Source: Pseudomonadaceae bacterium
Lineage (GTDB): Bacteria; Pseudomonadota; Alphaproteobacteria; UBA2136; UBA6156
Length of the DNA: 6,302 bases
Direction of reading: 5' to 3'
NCBI GenBank assembly: GCA_947464215.1
Contig: CANHVX010000058.1
Coordinates: 1-6,302, forward strand
The position numbers were made by a program, and so were the translations under genes. A model generated the notes under the pieces. That model saw only the letters and a program-made list of their open reading frames with translations, had not been told where the DNA came from and made no database searches. This document shows positions 1-6,030 of the stretch, piece after piece. How positions within the stretch are numbered: position 1 is the stretch's first letter; the number at the start of each line of letters is the position of its first letter.

Positions 1-873
1 GTTGGCGCCGAGCGGCATGGGGCCGCTGCGGCCATCAGGGTTGGTTTTGCCCAAGCACTCGGCCCATAACGAGTCAAACCACAGGTTGAAGTTTTTCAGC
101 GGCCCACCATAGGTGTAAACCAGGTGCATCGGCGTGTTGGCCGCTAAGTGGAGCTGGGCGGCCTGCACCGGGGCGCTGGCGGTGGGGTTGGCCACAAAGG
201 CGTCCCACACGTCACGCCCGCCGGCCAGCAGCTCGCCCGCATCAATGCCCAGCAGGGCGCAGGGGGTTTGTAGGGTTTCATAGAAGGCCGAGAAGCGGCC
301 ATTCACCTTGGGGTGGTGGGGGAAGAGCGCGCCACGCTGGGCTTTGGCAAACAGGGCCATCGGGTTGCTGGGGCCGTCTTCGGTCACCACGGCCAGATGG
401 GGCCCGATGTCTATGCCGCGCGCGGCAAACGCTTCGGCCACTACGCCCAGCATGGCTACGGTTTCCAGCGTGGTGCCCGATTTGCTCACGCCAATCACAC
501 CTGTTGTGGTCAGGTCAAGGTTGGCCAGCAATTCACCGAAGGTGGCGGGGCACAGGTGGTCCAGTGTCACAAGCCGCACGCGGGCGCCGGTGCCCGAGGG
601 GTTGGCCCATTGGCGCAACATTTGGGCGCCGTAGCTGGCGCTGCCAAGGCCCATCAGCAGCACATCGGTGAAGCGGTTGGGCCAGTCCCGCAACGTCGCG
701 GCCAGGTTGTCATTCAGGCCGAGGGGGGTAAACGCGGGGCCAAAGCCGGGGTGGGTGCCGGCGGTGGCGTCAGCCACAAAATGCATCAAGGCGGCCTGTT
801 GGCTGGGCGTGAGGGGGTGTGGGTCATGCCCGATAACCGCCCAGCCCGTATCAAGTTTGTGGTGCACAACCAT
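1..873 (-). CDS. pgi: Glucose-6-phosphate isomerase, N-terminal 291 codons (partial, runs off left edge)
   Basis: Cytosolic enzyme interconverting glucose 6-phosphate and fructose 6-phosphate in glycolysis/gluconeogenesis. The minus-strand frame is open from ATG at 873 to base 1 with no stop, so the C-terminus lies outside. Visible landmarks are the SIS-type loop GLGSASYG (residues 75-82), the sugar-phosphate loop SKSGTTLET (130-138), VNGRFS (190-195) whose Arg193 matches the catalytic Arg of the family, and LWAECLGK (269-276) whose Glu272 matches the catalytic base. The active-site His and C-terminal Lys would be beyond the edge. The usual GGR[FY]S signature reads NGRFS here, a small deviation. 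AGGAGA at 881-886 lies 7 bases before the ATG, which fixes the start. The gene is 14 bases downstream of ftsY, so it is probably the last known gene of that operon. The short N-terminal segment before the first loop suggests the compact bacterial isomerase form rather than the long E. coli form. Confidence 0.9.
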   Translation of the reverse strand, partial: MVVHHKLDTGWAVIGHDPHPLTPSQQAALMHFVADATAGTHPGFGPAFTPLGLNDNLAATLRDWPNRFTDVLLMGLGSASYGAQMLRQWANPSGTGARVRLVTLDHLCPATFGELLANLDLTTTGVIGVSKSGTTLETVAMLGVVAEAFAARGIDIGPHLAVVTEDGPSNPMALFAKAQRGALFPHHPKVNGRFSAFYETLQTPCALLGIDAGELLAGGRDVWDAFVANPTASAPVQAAQLHLAANTPMHLVYTYGGPLKNFNLWFDSLWAECLGKTNPDGRSGPMPLGAN

Positions 874-887
874 TGTTTTGTCTCCTG

Positions 888-1844
888 TTAGGGGGTTTCT
901 GTGTCCAGGCCAACCAGGGCACGGGCAAAGGCGGGGGCGTCAAAGGGGCCAATGTCGTCAAGCCCTTCGCCGGTGCCGATGTAAAACACCGGCAACGGGG
1001 TGGGCAGGGCGTCGGCCAACGCCAGTAAAAACCCTGCCTTGGCCGAGCCATCCAGCTTGGTCACAATCACGCCAGTGGCGGGTATTTGGGCATGAAAGGC
1101 CTTCACTTGGGCCAGGGTGCTTTGGCCAAGCGTGGCATCCAGCACCAGCCATACCTGGTGGGGCGCCTCGGGGATAAGCTTTTTCACCACACGGGCAATT
1201 TTGGGTAGTTCGGCCAGCAGGTCGTGGCGGTTAGGCAAGCGCCCCGCGGTGTCTATCAGCACCATATCGGCCTGGTCGCGCAGGGCCTTGTCCACGGCCG
1301 CATAGGCCACACCGGCGGCGTCCCCGCCCGAGGCGCCGGCCAGAATATCCACGCGGCCCTTTTTGCGGGCGGCATCATCAGCGCGGCCGGCCCATACGGC
1401 CAGCTGTTCAGCGGCGGCGGCGCGGAAGGTATCGGCGGCCCCAACCACCACATGGGTGCCGGTGCGGGCCCATTGGGCGGCCAATTTGCCCACGGTGGTG
1501 GTTTTGCCCGAACCATTTACACCCGCGAGCAGAATAACGGTTGGGCCCGTGGCTGTGGGGGTAAAGGGCTGGGCCAGGGGGGCCAGGCGGGCGGCAATCA
1601 CGGTGGCCAACCCGGTGCGCAGGGCATCCAGCGTCAAAGGCGCGGGCAAACCAAGGGCGGCCAGGTCTTTCAGCAGGGCGTGGGTCATGGGCATGCCGCA
1701 ATCGGCCTGCAGAAGGGTGTCTTCCAACGCGTCACGCAGGGGGCCATCCAGGGTTGTGCCCAGGCCCACAGCATGTTTCAGCCCATCGGCCAAACCAGAT
1801 GCTGTTTTTTTAAGTCCTTTGGCAATACTGGCAAACCAGCCCAT
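888..1844 (-). CDS. ftsY: Signal recognition particle receptor FtsY (318 aa)
   Basis: SRP receptor GTPase; it docks ribosome-SRP complexes at the inner membrane and pairs with Ffh in reciprocal GTP hydrolysis. The protein is essentially an NG module: an N domain of about residues 1-95, then a G domain with G1 GVNGSGKTTT (108-117), G2 DTFRAAAAEQL (138-148), G3 DTAGR (198-202), G4 TKLDGSAKAG (262-271) and the closing IGTGE (289-293). The acidic A domain of E. coli FtsY is absent. The opening MGWFASIAKGLKKT is a plausible amphipathic membrane-binding helix. The usual D.TGQN motif reads DATLGQS (236-242), a mild deviation. The start is supported by a purine-rich GAGAGGG-type ribosome site (about 1853-1860), 8 bases before the ATG and touching the stop of the upstream gene (gap 15 bases). 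It lies in an operon with that gene and pgi, divergent from ffh. Confidence 0.96.
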   Translation of the reverse strand: MGWFASIAKGLKKTASGLADGLKHAVGLGTTLDGPLRDALEDTLLQADCGMPMTHALLKDLAALGLPAPLTLDALRTGLATVIAARLAPLAQPFTPTATGPTVILLAGVNGSGKTTTVGKLAAQWARTGTHVVVGAADTFRAAAAEQLAVWAGRADDAARKKGRVDILAGASGGDAAGVAYAAVDKALRDQADMVLIDTAGRLPNRHDLLAELPKIARVVKKLIPEAPHQVWLVLDATLGQSTLAQVKAFHAQIPATGVIVTKLDGSAKAGFLLALADALPTPLPVFYIGTGEGLDDIGPFDAPAFARALVGLDTETP

Positions 1845-1859
1845 ATCAGGTGCCCTCTC

Positions 1860-2759
1860 TTAGCGGGAAGGGATATACGTCGGCGCCACATCTGTCCAGT
1901 GTTTCATAGCCGCGTGGCGGGCAAGGGTGGCGGTGGTTTCGGCTTTGGCGGCGGCCGAAAGGGGCGCGCTCATCCACAGCCCCACAAAGGGGAACACCCA
2001 CACGAAGGCATAAGCATAATGGCGGTGGCGGCAGGCGGCCATAAAGGCCAGGCCAAACACGGCCCAACCCAACAGGAAGACAATGGCACCCGCACCATCG
2101 CCGGTTAGGGCGTGCCCCAGGCCGGGGATAACACTGGCGGCCACGGCCACATTCCAGTGTGTGGCGGCGGTGGTGTTTAGGGCATCCAGGCGGGTTTGCA
2201 GCAGGGCGGCGGCGGGCAGGCCATAGGCATCGCGGATAGTGCCGTGCGCCCAGGCTTGGCGCCACACGTCGTCCCAGCGGGCTTTCACGCTGGCTTCGTG
2301 GTGGGGGAAGTCGCGGGCGAGGGTGGCCAGGGCCACAAAGCGGGCGGGGCCTTGGGTGGCGCGGGCCAGGTCGGCCTGAACGTCTGGGGTAACGGGCAAG
2401 CCGGGGTAATCGGCGGCCAGCACGGCCAACCAGCGGCGGGCGTCGGCTTCGCGTCCGGTGCGGGCCAGCACCGCAACCATGCGCTGCAACGCCAACGCCC
2501 GTTCGGGGCCGTGGGTGGTGGTTTCAAGGCGGGCCCATTCCAAAAGGGCAAGGTCTAACAGGCCTTCTTTCTCCAGGCGCAGGGGGAAGGCGGTGTTGGC
2601 CAACGTTTCTTCGGCGGCGGGGGGCGGCATGGCTACGGCGGGCAGGCTGGGGCCGAAGGTATTGTCTAAAGGCCCAACTTCAAGCGCAGAAGCCGCCAAA
2701 GCCATGCCGGGCAGCAGCAGGGCGGCAAGGGTCAGGCAAAGGGGCAGCATCATCTGCAT
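1860..2759 (-). CDS. Secreted helical-repeat protein with C-terminal membrane segments, unknown function (299 aa)
   Basis: I do not recognise a named family. Residues 1-22 form a signal peptide (hydrophobic LTLAALLLPGMALA, likely cut after ALA near 22). Residues about 55-195 are Ala/Leu/Arg-rich helices resembling TPR or Sel1-like hairpins, for example LALLEWARLETTTHGPERAL and the ADARRWLAVLAADYPG stretch. Residues about 204-245 contain ASVIPGLGHALTGDG followed by a hydrophobic span, and 248-266 form a second span. The PGLGH turn before a glycine-rich membrane hairpin resembles TM2-like or related PGLG[HQ] membrane proteins. Three nearby Met codons (residues 1, 3, 4) make the exact start uncertain; no good Shine-Dalgarno lies at normal distance (an AAGGA at 2776-2780 is 16 bases away). 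It is the first gene of the operon leading to ftsY, so a role at the cell envelope is plausible but only inferred. Confidence 0.75.
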   Translation of the reverse strand: MQMMLPLCLTLAALLLPGMALAASALEVGPLDNTFGPSLPAVAMPPPAAEETLANTAFPLRLEKEGLLDLALLEWARLETTTHGPERALALQRMVAVLARTGREADARRWLAVLAADYPGLPVTPDVQADLARATQGPARFVALATLARDFPHHEASVKARWDDVWRQAWAHGTIRDAYGLPAAALLQTRLDALNTTAATHWNVAVAASVIPGLGHALTGDGAGAIVFLLGWAVFGLAFMAACRHRHYAYAFVWVFPFVGLWMSAPLSAAAKAETTATLARHAAMKHWTDVAPTYIPSR

Positions 2760-2820
2760 GGCGGCACGCTACCAATCCTTGCGCTTGCCGCCAAGCGGCA
2801 TCTTTGCTACGAACTGTTGC
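2760..2820. promoter_or_regulatory. Divergent promoter region between the ftsY operon and ffh, with a palindrome
   Basis: These 61 bases separate two divergent start codons. The centre carries a perfect inverted repeat TGCCGC-CAA-GCGGCA (2786-2800). On the plus strand, TTGCCG (2785-2790), a 17-bp spacer and a weak extended -10 TGCTACGAA (2805-2813) would start transcription at about 2820. On the minus strand, TTGGCG (2794-2789), a 17-bp spacer and TAGCGT (2771-2766) would start at about 2759. Both -35 boxes overlap the palindrome, so it could be a shared operator. The -10 boxes are poor matches, and the assignment is an inference. Confidence 0.35.
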
Positions 2821-4167
2821 ATGTTCGAATTCATCCAGGAAAAACTGAATAAAGCGCTCGCCAGCCTCAGCGGCAAGGGCGTGCTGACGGAAACCGATGT
2901 CGACACCGCGCTGCGCGAGCTGCGCCTAGGCCTGCTCGAGGCCGATGTGGCGCTGCCGGCGGTGAAGCAGCTGCTGGGCGCCGTGCGCGAGAAGGCGGTG
3001 GGCGAGGCGGTGCTGCGCGGGGTCAATCCCGGCCAGCAGGTGGTGAAAATTGTCTATGATGAGGTGGTGGCCATGCTGGGCGCCCCGGCCGAGCTGAACC
3101 TCAACGCCGCGCCACCGGCCGTGCTGCTGCTGTGCGGGTTGCAGGGCGGGGGGAAAACGACCACCGCCGGCAAGTTGGCCAAGTGGTTAAAAGAGAAGCA
3201 CAGTAAATCCGTGGTCATGGCCAGCCTCGATGTCTACCGCCCCGCCGCCATCCAGCAGCTGGCCGTGCTGGCCGAGCGGGTGGGGGTGCCGGTGTTGCAG
3301 AGCGAGAGCACCCACGTGCCCGAGCGCACCACGCAAGCGCTGGCCTTCGCCAAAAGCCACAGCGCCGATGTCCTGATTCTCGACACCGCCGGCCGCACCG
3401 ATATCGATGAAGCCTTGCTGGCCGAACTGAAGGCGGTCCATGCCACGGCCAAACCGGTGGCCACCCTCCTGGTGGCCGATGGCCAAACGGGGCAGGTGGC
3501 GGCGCAGGTCGCCAAAACGTTTAACGAAACGGTGCCGCTGACCGGGCTGGTGCTCACCCGGATGGACGGCGACGCCCGTGGTGGCGCCGCGCTCAGCATG
3601 CGCGTGGTGTCCGGAAAGCCGATACTTTTCCTCGGCATGGGCGAAAAACTTGAGGCACTGGATGTATTCCGCCCGGAAGGTATCGCGGGCCGTATTTTGG
3701 GCCAGGGCGATGTGGTGGCGCTGGTGCAGAAGGTGCAGGCGGCGGTGGCCGAAGACGATACCGCCAAAATCGAGCAGAAAATTCTCAAGGGCGGAATGCT
3801 TGATTTCAATGACTTATTAAAGCAACTCAAAATGATGCAACGCATGGGCGGCATGTCCGGCCTGCTTGATTTGCTGCCCGGCATGGGCGCTCTCAAGGCC
3901 AAGGTGGGCGAAGAAAAGCTGGCCGAGAAGCTCAACGATAAGGTGATAAAACGCCAGCAAGCCATTGTTTTATCAATGACAATTGCCGAACGTAAAAAGC
4001 CCGACCTGCTCAACGGCAAGCGGCGCCTGCGTATCGCGCGCGGCGCCGGGGTCGAGGTGTCCGAGGTCAACAAACTGGTCAAAATGCTGGAAGGGCTCAA
4101 CCAAATGGCCAAACTGATGAAGGGCGGCAACCTGAGCGCTCTGAAAGCGATGTTCACGGGTCGGTAG
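2821..4167 (+). CDS. ffh: Signal recognition particle protein Ffh (448 aa)
   Basis: SRP54 homologue. It binds signal sequences and 4.5S/6S RNA, and targets nascent inner-membrane proteins to FtsY. The N domain (about 1-90) begins MFEFIQEKLNKALASLSGKG, the canonical Ffh opening. The G domain has G1 GLQGGGKTTT (106-115), DVYRPAAIQQL (137-147), DTAGR (188-192), DGQTGQ (220-225), TRMDGDARGG (246-255) and GMGEKLEALDVF (272-283). The methionine-rich M domain (about 325-448) contains the finger-loop region LKMMQRMGGMSGLLDLLPGMG and the RNA-binding helix-turn-helix around RRLRIARGAG (401-410). The length is normal. The frame stays open upstream to 2458, but that extension is antisense to the neighbouring gene and lacks family similarity, so ATG 2821 is the start. 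No Shine-Dalgarno precedes it. TRMDG in place of TKxDG is a known variation. Confidence 0.97.
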   Translation: MFEFIQEKLNKALASLSGKGVLTETDVDTALRELRLGLLEADVALPAVKQLLGAVREKAVGEAVLRGVNPGQQVVKIVYDEVVAMLGAPAELNLNAAPPAVLLLCGLQGGGKTTTAGKLAKWLKEKHSKSVVMASLDVYRPAAIQQLAVLAERVGVPVLQSESTHVPERTTQALAFAKSHSADVLILDTAGRTDIDEALLAELKAVHATAKPVATLLVADGQTGQVAAQVAKTFNETVPLTGLVLTRMDGDARGGAALSMRVVSGKPILFLGMGEKLEALDVFRPEGIAGRILGQGDVVALVQKVQAAVAEDDTAKIEQKILKGGMLDFNDLLKQLKMMQRMGGMSGLLDLLPGMGALKAKVGEEKLAEKLNDKVIKRQQAIVLSMTIAERKKPDLLNGKRRLRIARGAGVEVSEVNKLVKMLEGLNQMAKLMKGGNLSALKAMFTGR

Positions 4168-4360
4168 CGGGGCGGGCCTCATTTTTCACCCGTAAAGGGT
4201 TGACATCTCCCCCAAAATCCCCGAAATAGCCCTTCAGCGCTGCCCCGCAATTCCGCGGGCCACGCTCCTCCCTTGGTCCTTTGGGCCTGCGGGAACCCCC
4301 ACCCCGGGGGAAGGCGGCCGCACCTCGGCCGTCGTCACACACGAACGAGAGAGAACAGAT
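4168..4360 (+). promoter_or_regulatory. rpsP leader: promoter and GC-rich hairpins
   Basis: This non-coding stretch holds an exact consensus -35 box TTGACA (4200-4205). The matching -10 is weak: GAAATA at 4223-4228 with a 17-bp spacer, or AATAGC two bases further on. Downstream are potential hairpins: CCCGC/GCGGG (4244-4248 with 4255-4259), CCCCC/GGGGG (4296-4300 with 4306-4310), and CGGCCG/CGGCCG (4315-4320 with 4326-4331, extendable by two pairs to 4313-4333). The last one ends 13 bases before the ribosome site GAGAGAGA (4347-4354), which lies 6 bases from the rpsP ATG. No clear U-tract terminator follows ffh, so read-through from ffh is also possible. Confidence 0.55.
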
Positions 4361-4867
4361 ATGGCCGTTAAAATTCGCCTGCAACGCGGTGGACGCATTC
4401 ACTTGCCGATGTATAGCATCGTCGCCGCCGATAGCCGCAGCGCACGTGACAAAAAGTTTATTGAACGCCTGGGCTTCTACGCCCCCAAGGCCCGTGGCGC
4501 CGAAGTGCCTTTTAGCCTGAACGAAGAGCGCCTGAACTACTGGGTCGGCGTCGGTGCCCAGGTTACCGATGTGGTCGCCCGCCTGCTGGTGAAGCACAAC
4601 GTGGGCCCTGAAAAGGTCCGTGCCGAGGTCACCAAGGCCAAAACCCGCCGTATCCGTGCCGCTGAATCCATTCAAGCGGTCAAGGCCAAGGGCGAAGCCC
4701 TGAAGGCCGAAGCCGAAGCCAAGGCGGCTGCGGAAGCCGAAGCCAAAGCCGCCGCCGAAGCCAAGGCTGCCGAAGCTGCTGCTGCCAAAGCCGCTGCCGA
4801 GGCCGAAGCCAAAGCGGCCGCCGAAGCCAAGGCTGCCGAAGCGCAGGCCGAGCAGCCCAGCGCCTAA
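4361..4867 (+). CDS. rpsP: 30S ribosomal protein bS16 with long Ala/Glu/Lys-rich C-terminal tail (168 aa)
   Basis: Small-subunit protein needed for 30S assembly, bound to the 5' domain of 16S rRNA. Residues 1-80 are the conserved fold: MAVKIRLQRGG, YSIVAADSRSARDKKFIERLGFYAP (in the 18-42 region), then the helix around LNEERLNYWVGVGAQVTDVVARLL. The common KKRPFYRIV stretch reads IHLPMYSIV here. bS16 is about 80-90 residues in most bacteria; here a tail of roughly 85 residues follows. From about residue 107 the tail is almost only Ala, Glu and Lys, predicted as a long charged helix, and contains an exact 19-residue repeat at 121-139 and 143-161. Extended bS16 tails are known in Alphaproteobacteria. 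The start is supported by GAGAGAGA 6 bases upstream. rimM follows after 4 bases. Confidence 0.96.
   Translation: MAVKIRLQRGGRIHLPMYSIVAADSRSARDKKFIERLGFYAPKARGAEVPFSLNEERLNYWVGVGAQVTDVVARLLVKHNVGPEKVRAEVTKAKTRRIRAAESIQAVKAKGEALKAEAEAKAAAEAEAKAAAEAKAAEAAAAKAAAEAEAKAAAEAKAAEAQAEQPSA
4721..4843 (+). repeat. In-frame tandem repeat (66-bp period) in the bS16 tail
   Basis: Two copies of a 57-base segment (4721-4777 and 4787-4843), offset by 66 bases, encode the identical 19 residues KAAAEAEAKAAAEAKAAEA, separated by three Ala codons. By eye the copies differ at six codons, all synonymous third-position changes. This is a coding duplication and not a CRISPR or mobile repeat. Confidence 0.9.
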
Positions 4868-4871
4868 GCGC

Positions 4872-5384
4872 ATGGCCGATACGCCGCACAACGCGATAAC
4901 TGTGGGGGCCTGCAAGGGCCCCCATGGCTTGCAGGGCTGGGTGAAGGTGCGGCTGGATATGGCCGAACCCTCCCTTTTGCTCCACACGCCGGTGTCTATT
5001 GCCGGGCAGACGTATGCGGTGCAGGGCCTCAAAACGGTGGGGCAGGGGCTGTGGGCCGTGCAGCTGCAGGGCATCACCACGCCCGAGGCCGCCGCCGCGC
5101 TCAAGGGCCACCCTGTGGTGGCCGACCGCAGCACCTGGCCTACGTCTGAAGACGAGGTCTATCTGGCCGATATGCTGGGCCAAACGCTCTACAACAGCCA
5201 AAACCAACCGGTTGGCACGGTGGCGTCGGTGGCCGAACTTCCCGCCGGCCCCGCCTTGGTCATCCACATCGAAGGCCGCAAAACGCAGCCGATTATCCCC
5301 CTCGAGGCGGCCTTTGTCGCCCTGGAATCCAACCCCCCGCACGCCACGCTCACCCTGCTGGGCGATGCCCTTCTGAACCTCTAA
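4872..5384 (+). CDS. rimM: Ribosome maturation factor RimM (170 aa)
   Basis: Assembly factor that binds the maturing 30S head (uS19 and 16S helices) and aids 16S rRNA processing in the cytosol. The N-terminal RimM barrel opens with VGACKGPHGLQGWVKV (11-26), the family's G.HG..G.VKV motif. The linker EDEVYLADMLG (93-103) matches the conserved DE.Y..DL.G motif at the start of the C-terminal PRC barrel. QPIIPLE (139-145) matches the IP motif of that domain. The length is normal. The ATG lies 4 bases after the rpsP stop and no strong Shine-Dalgarno is seen, so translation is probably coupled to rpsP. trmD, which normally follows, is absent from the window. Confidence 0.95.
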   Translation: MADTPHNAITVGACKGPHGLQGWVKVRLDMAEPSLLLHTPVSIAGQTYAVQGLKTVGQGLWAVQLQGITTPEAAAALKGHPVVADRSTWPTSEDEVYLADMLGQTLYNSQNQPVGTVASVAELPAGPALVIHIEGRKTQPIIPLEAAFVALESNPPHATLTLLGDALLNL

Positions 5385-5397
5385 GCCCACAAACGCC

Positions 5398-5426
5398 TTG
5401 TCACACGGCGCATAGCGCTGTATACA
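5398..5426 (+). promoter_or_regulatory. Sigma70-type promoter with an inverted repeat in the spacer
   Basis: TTGTCA (5398-5403; 5 of 6 matches to TTGACA), a 17-bp spacer, and TATACA (5421-5426; 4 of 6 to TATAAT). Transcription would begin near 5433, giving a leader of about 34 bases before the ATG at 5467. The spacer holds an imperfect inverted repeat, AC-g-GCGC-ATA-GCGC-t-GT (5405-5421), centred between the two boxes, which could be a repressor site. This is the best-formed promoter in the window. Confidence 0.65.
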
Positions 5427-5450
5427 CCGCATGTTCTCACGATAAGGCCC

Positions 5451-5457
5451 AAGGAGG
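5451..5457 (+). promoter_or_regulatory. Strong Shine-Dalgarno for the first small ORF
   Basis: AAGGAGG lies 9 bases before the ATG at 5467. It is the closest match to the anti-Shine-Dalgarno sequence among the genes of this window. It supports the 71-codon ORF as a translated gene. Confidence 0.8.
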
Positions 5458-5466
5458 GCCAGAAAC

Positions 5467-5682
5467 ATGGACCAATCCTTTTTTCTTGAATATCAAGATT
5501 TTTGCCAACAGCGGGGTCTCCCGCTGTTGCAGCGGAAGAACGCGAAGGCGTTCTTTGAGGCCGCCGATGTAACGGCAAAGGTCATCTTGCGTTCGCCGGA
5601 AGCGTTCTACACCGCGCTTACGGCCTACATGCAGACGGTCAACGCGCGGGCCATCACCGAACAGGGGGGGGCGCATGGATAA
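5467..5682 (+). CDS. Small protein of unknown function, first of an overlapping pair (71 aa)
   Basis: I cannot assign a family. The product is soluble and helical, with no signal peptide or membrane segment: MDQSFFLEYQDFCQQRGLPL, then a helix with AFFEAADVTAKVILRSPEAF (residues 28-47) and YTALTAYMQTVNARAITEQ. Translation is well supported by its own promoter and a near-perfect Shine-Dalgarno. The gene ends in a run of eight G (5664-5671) and its stop overlaps the start of the next ORF as ATGGATAA (5675-5682), indicating coupled translation. The segment VTAKVILRSPEAFYTALTAYMQ has the same spacing of hydrophobic and aromatic residues as ANLMATYPQTWANVWREVMS in the next ORF. That could mean a shared helical motif, or simply similar helices. 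It may be the 5' part of a single gene broken at the G tract. Confidence 0.7.
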   Translation: MDQSFFLEYQDFCQQRGLPLLQRKNAKAFFEAADVTAKVILRSPEAFYTALTAYMQTVNARAITEQGGAHG

Positions 5683-6019
5683 GTCTGGCGATGAGAAGCC
5701 TTCGCCCGAGGTCATCGAGGTGCTGCGCAAGGTTGCGGCATCTTACCGCCAATCGATGTCGCTGCTCGCGGCCCTGTCCAGCGGGGCAAATGCGTCGCAG
5801 GGCAAGCCAGACTCTCAAGCCGGGATGATAGACGTGGCCAATCTGATGGCCACCTATCCCCAAACCTGGGCGAATGTCTGGCGCGAGGTCATGAGCATGC
5901 CCCTGCGCGGGGCATCCCAAGGCCCGCGTGCTCTGCCGTGCCCGCCGCACCAACAGTGGGAAAACGAGGCGATCAGGGGCGATGCAATCTTTGCGTCTCT
6001 CAGGTCGCCCCTCACTTAA
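5675..6019 (+). CDS. Small protein of unknown function, second of the pair; weak PHA-synthase N-terminal resemblance (114 aa)
   Basis: I do not recognise a firm family. Residues 10-35 form one helix (PEVIEVLRKVAASYRQSM), followed by a polar linker and then MIDVANLMATYPQTWANVWREVM (50-72). A Pro-rich linker leads to QQWENEAIRGDAIFASLR near the C-terminus. The order of a DP-like turn, a Trp-rich helix, a linker and a W.EN...F..LR segment resembles, from memory, the N-terminal region of class I PHA synthases; no catalytic alpha/beta-hydrolase domain follows. It could therefore be a PhaC-like fragment, a phasin-like partner, or an unrelated helical protein. The ATG sits inside the upstream stop overlap, with a G-rich sequence as its only ribosome site. 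The stop is followed by a hairpin. Confidence 0.6.
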   Translation: MDKSGDEKPSPEVIEVLRKVAASYRQSMSLLAALSSGANASQGKPDSQAGMIDVANLMATYPQTWANVWREVMSMPLRGASQGPRALPCPPHQQWENEAIRGDAIFASLRSPLT

Positions 6020-6030
6020 TTAACCACAAA

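Noticed and set aside
313..891. A 192-codon plus-strand ORF opposite pgi
   Set aside because: Gly/His-rich shadow of the pgi coding strand; pgi has clear active-site motifs and a ribosome site.
888..1844. FtsY motif deviations (DATLGQS, missing A domain) as a sign of a degenerate receptor
   Set aside because: All GTPase motifs are intact, and many functional bacterial FtsY proteins consist only of the NG module.
1224..2108. A 294-codon plus-strand ORF opposite ftsY and the upstream gene
   Set aside because: Gly-rich low-complexity shadow of GC-rich minus-strand codons, spanning two genuine genes and their junction.
2458..2820. N-terminal extension of ffh to an upstream in-frame ATG
   Set aside because: The extra 121 residues are antisense to the neighbouring secreted-protein gene and do not resemble Ffh, whereas ATG 2821 gives the canonical Ffh N-terminus.
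3234..4157. A 307-codon minus-strand ORF opposite ffh
   Set aside because: Ser/Ala/Arg-rich antisense reading of ffh with no recognisable domain.
4156..4193. ACGGGT/ACCCGT inverted repeat across the end of ffh as a terminator
   Set aside because: The loop is 26 bases and there is no U-tract after the second arm, so it does not look like an intrinsic terminator.
4721..4843. Repeat considered as a CRISPR or other array
   Set aside because: The period is 66 bases with two copies only, in frame within rpsP and without variable spacers.
4154..5134. A 326-codon minus-strand ORF opposite rpsP and rimM
   Set aside because: It is antisense to two certain genes. Its Gly/Phe-rich sequence is the mirror of the Ala/Glu/Lys codons of the bS16 tail, and it has no ribosome site or family motif.
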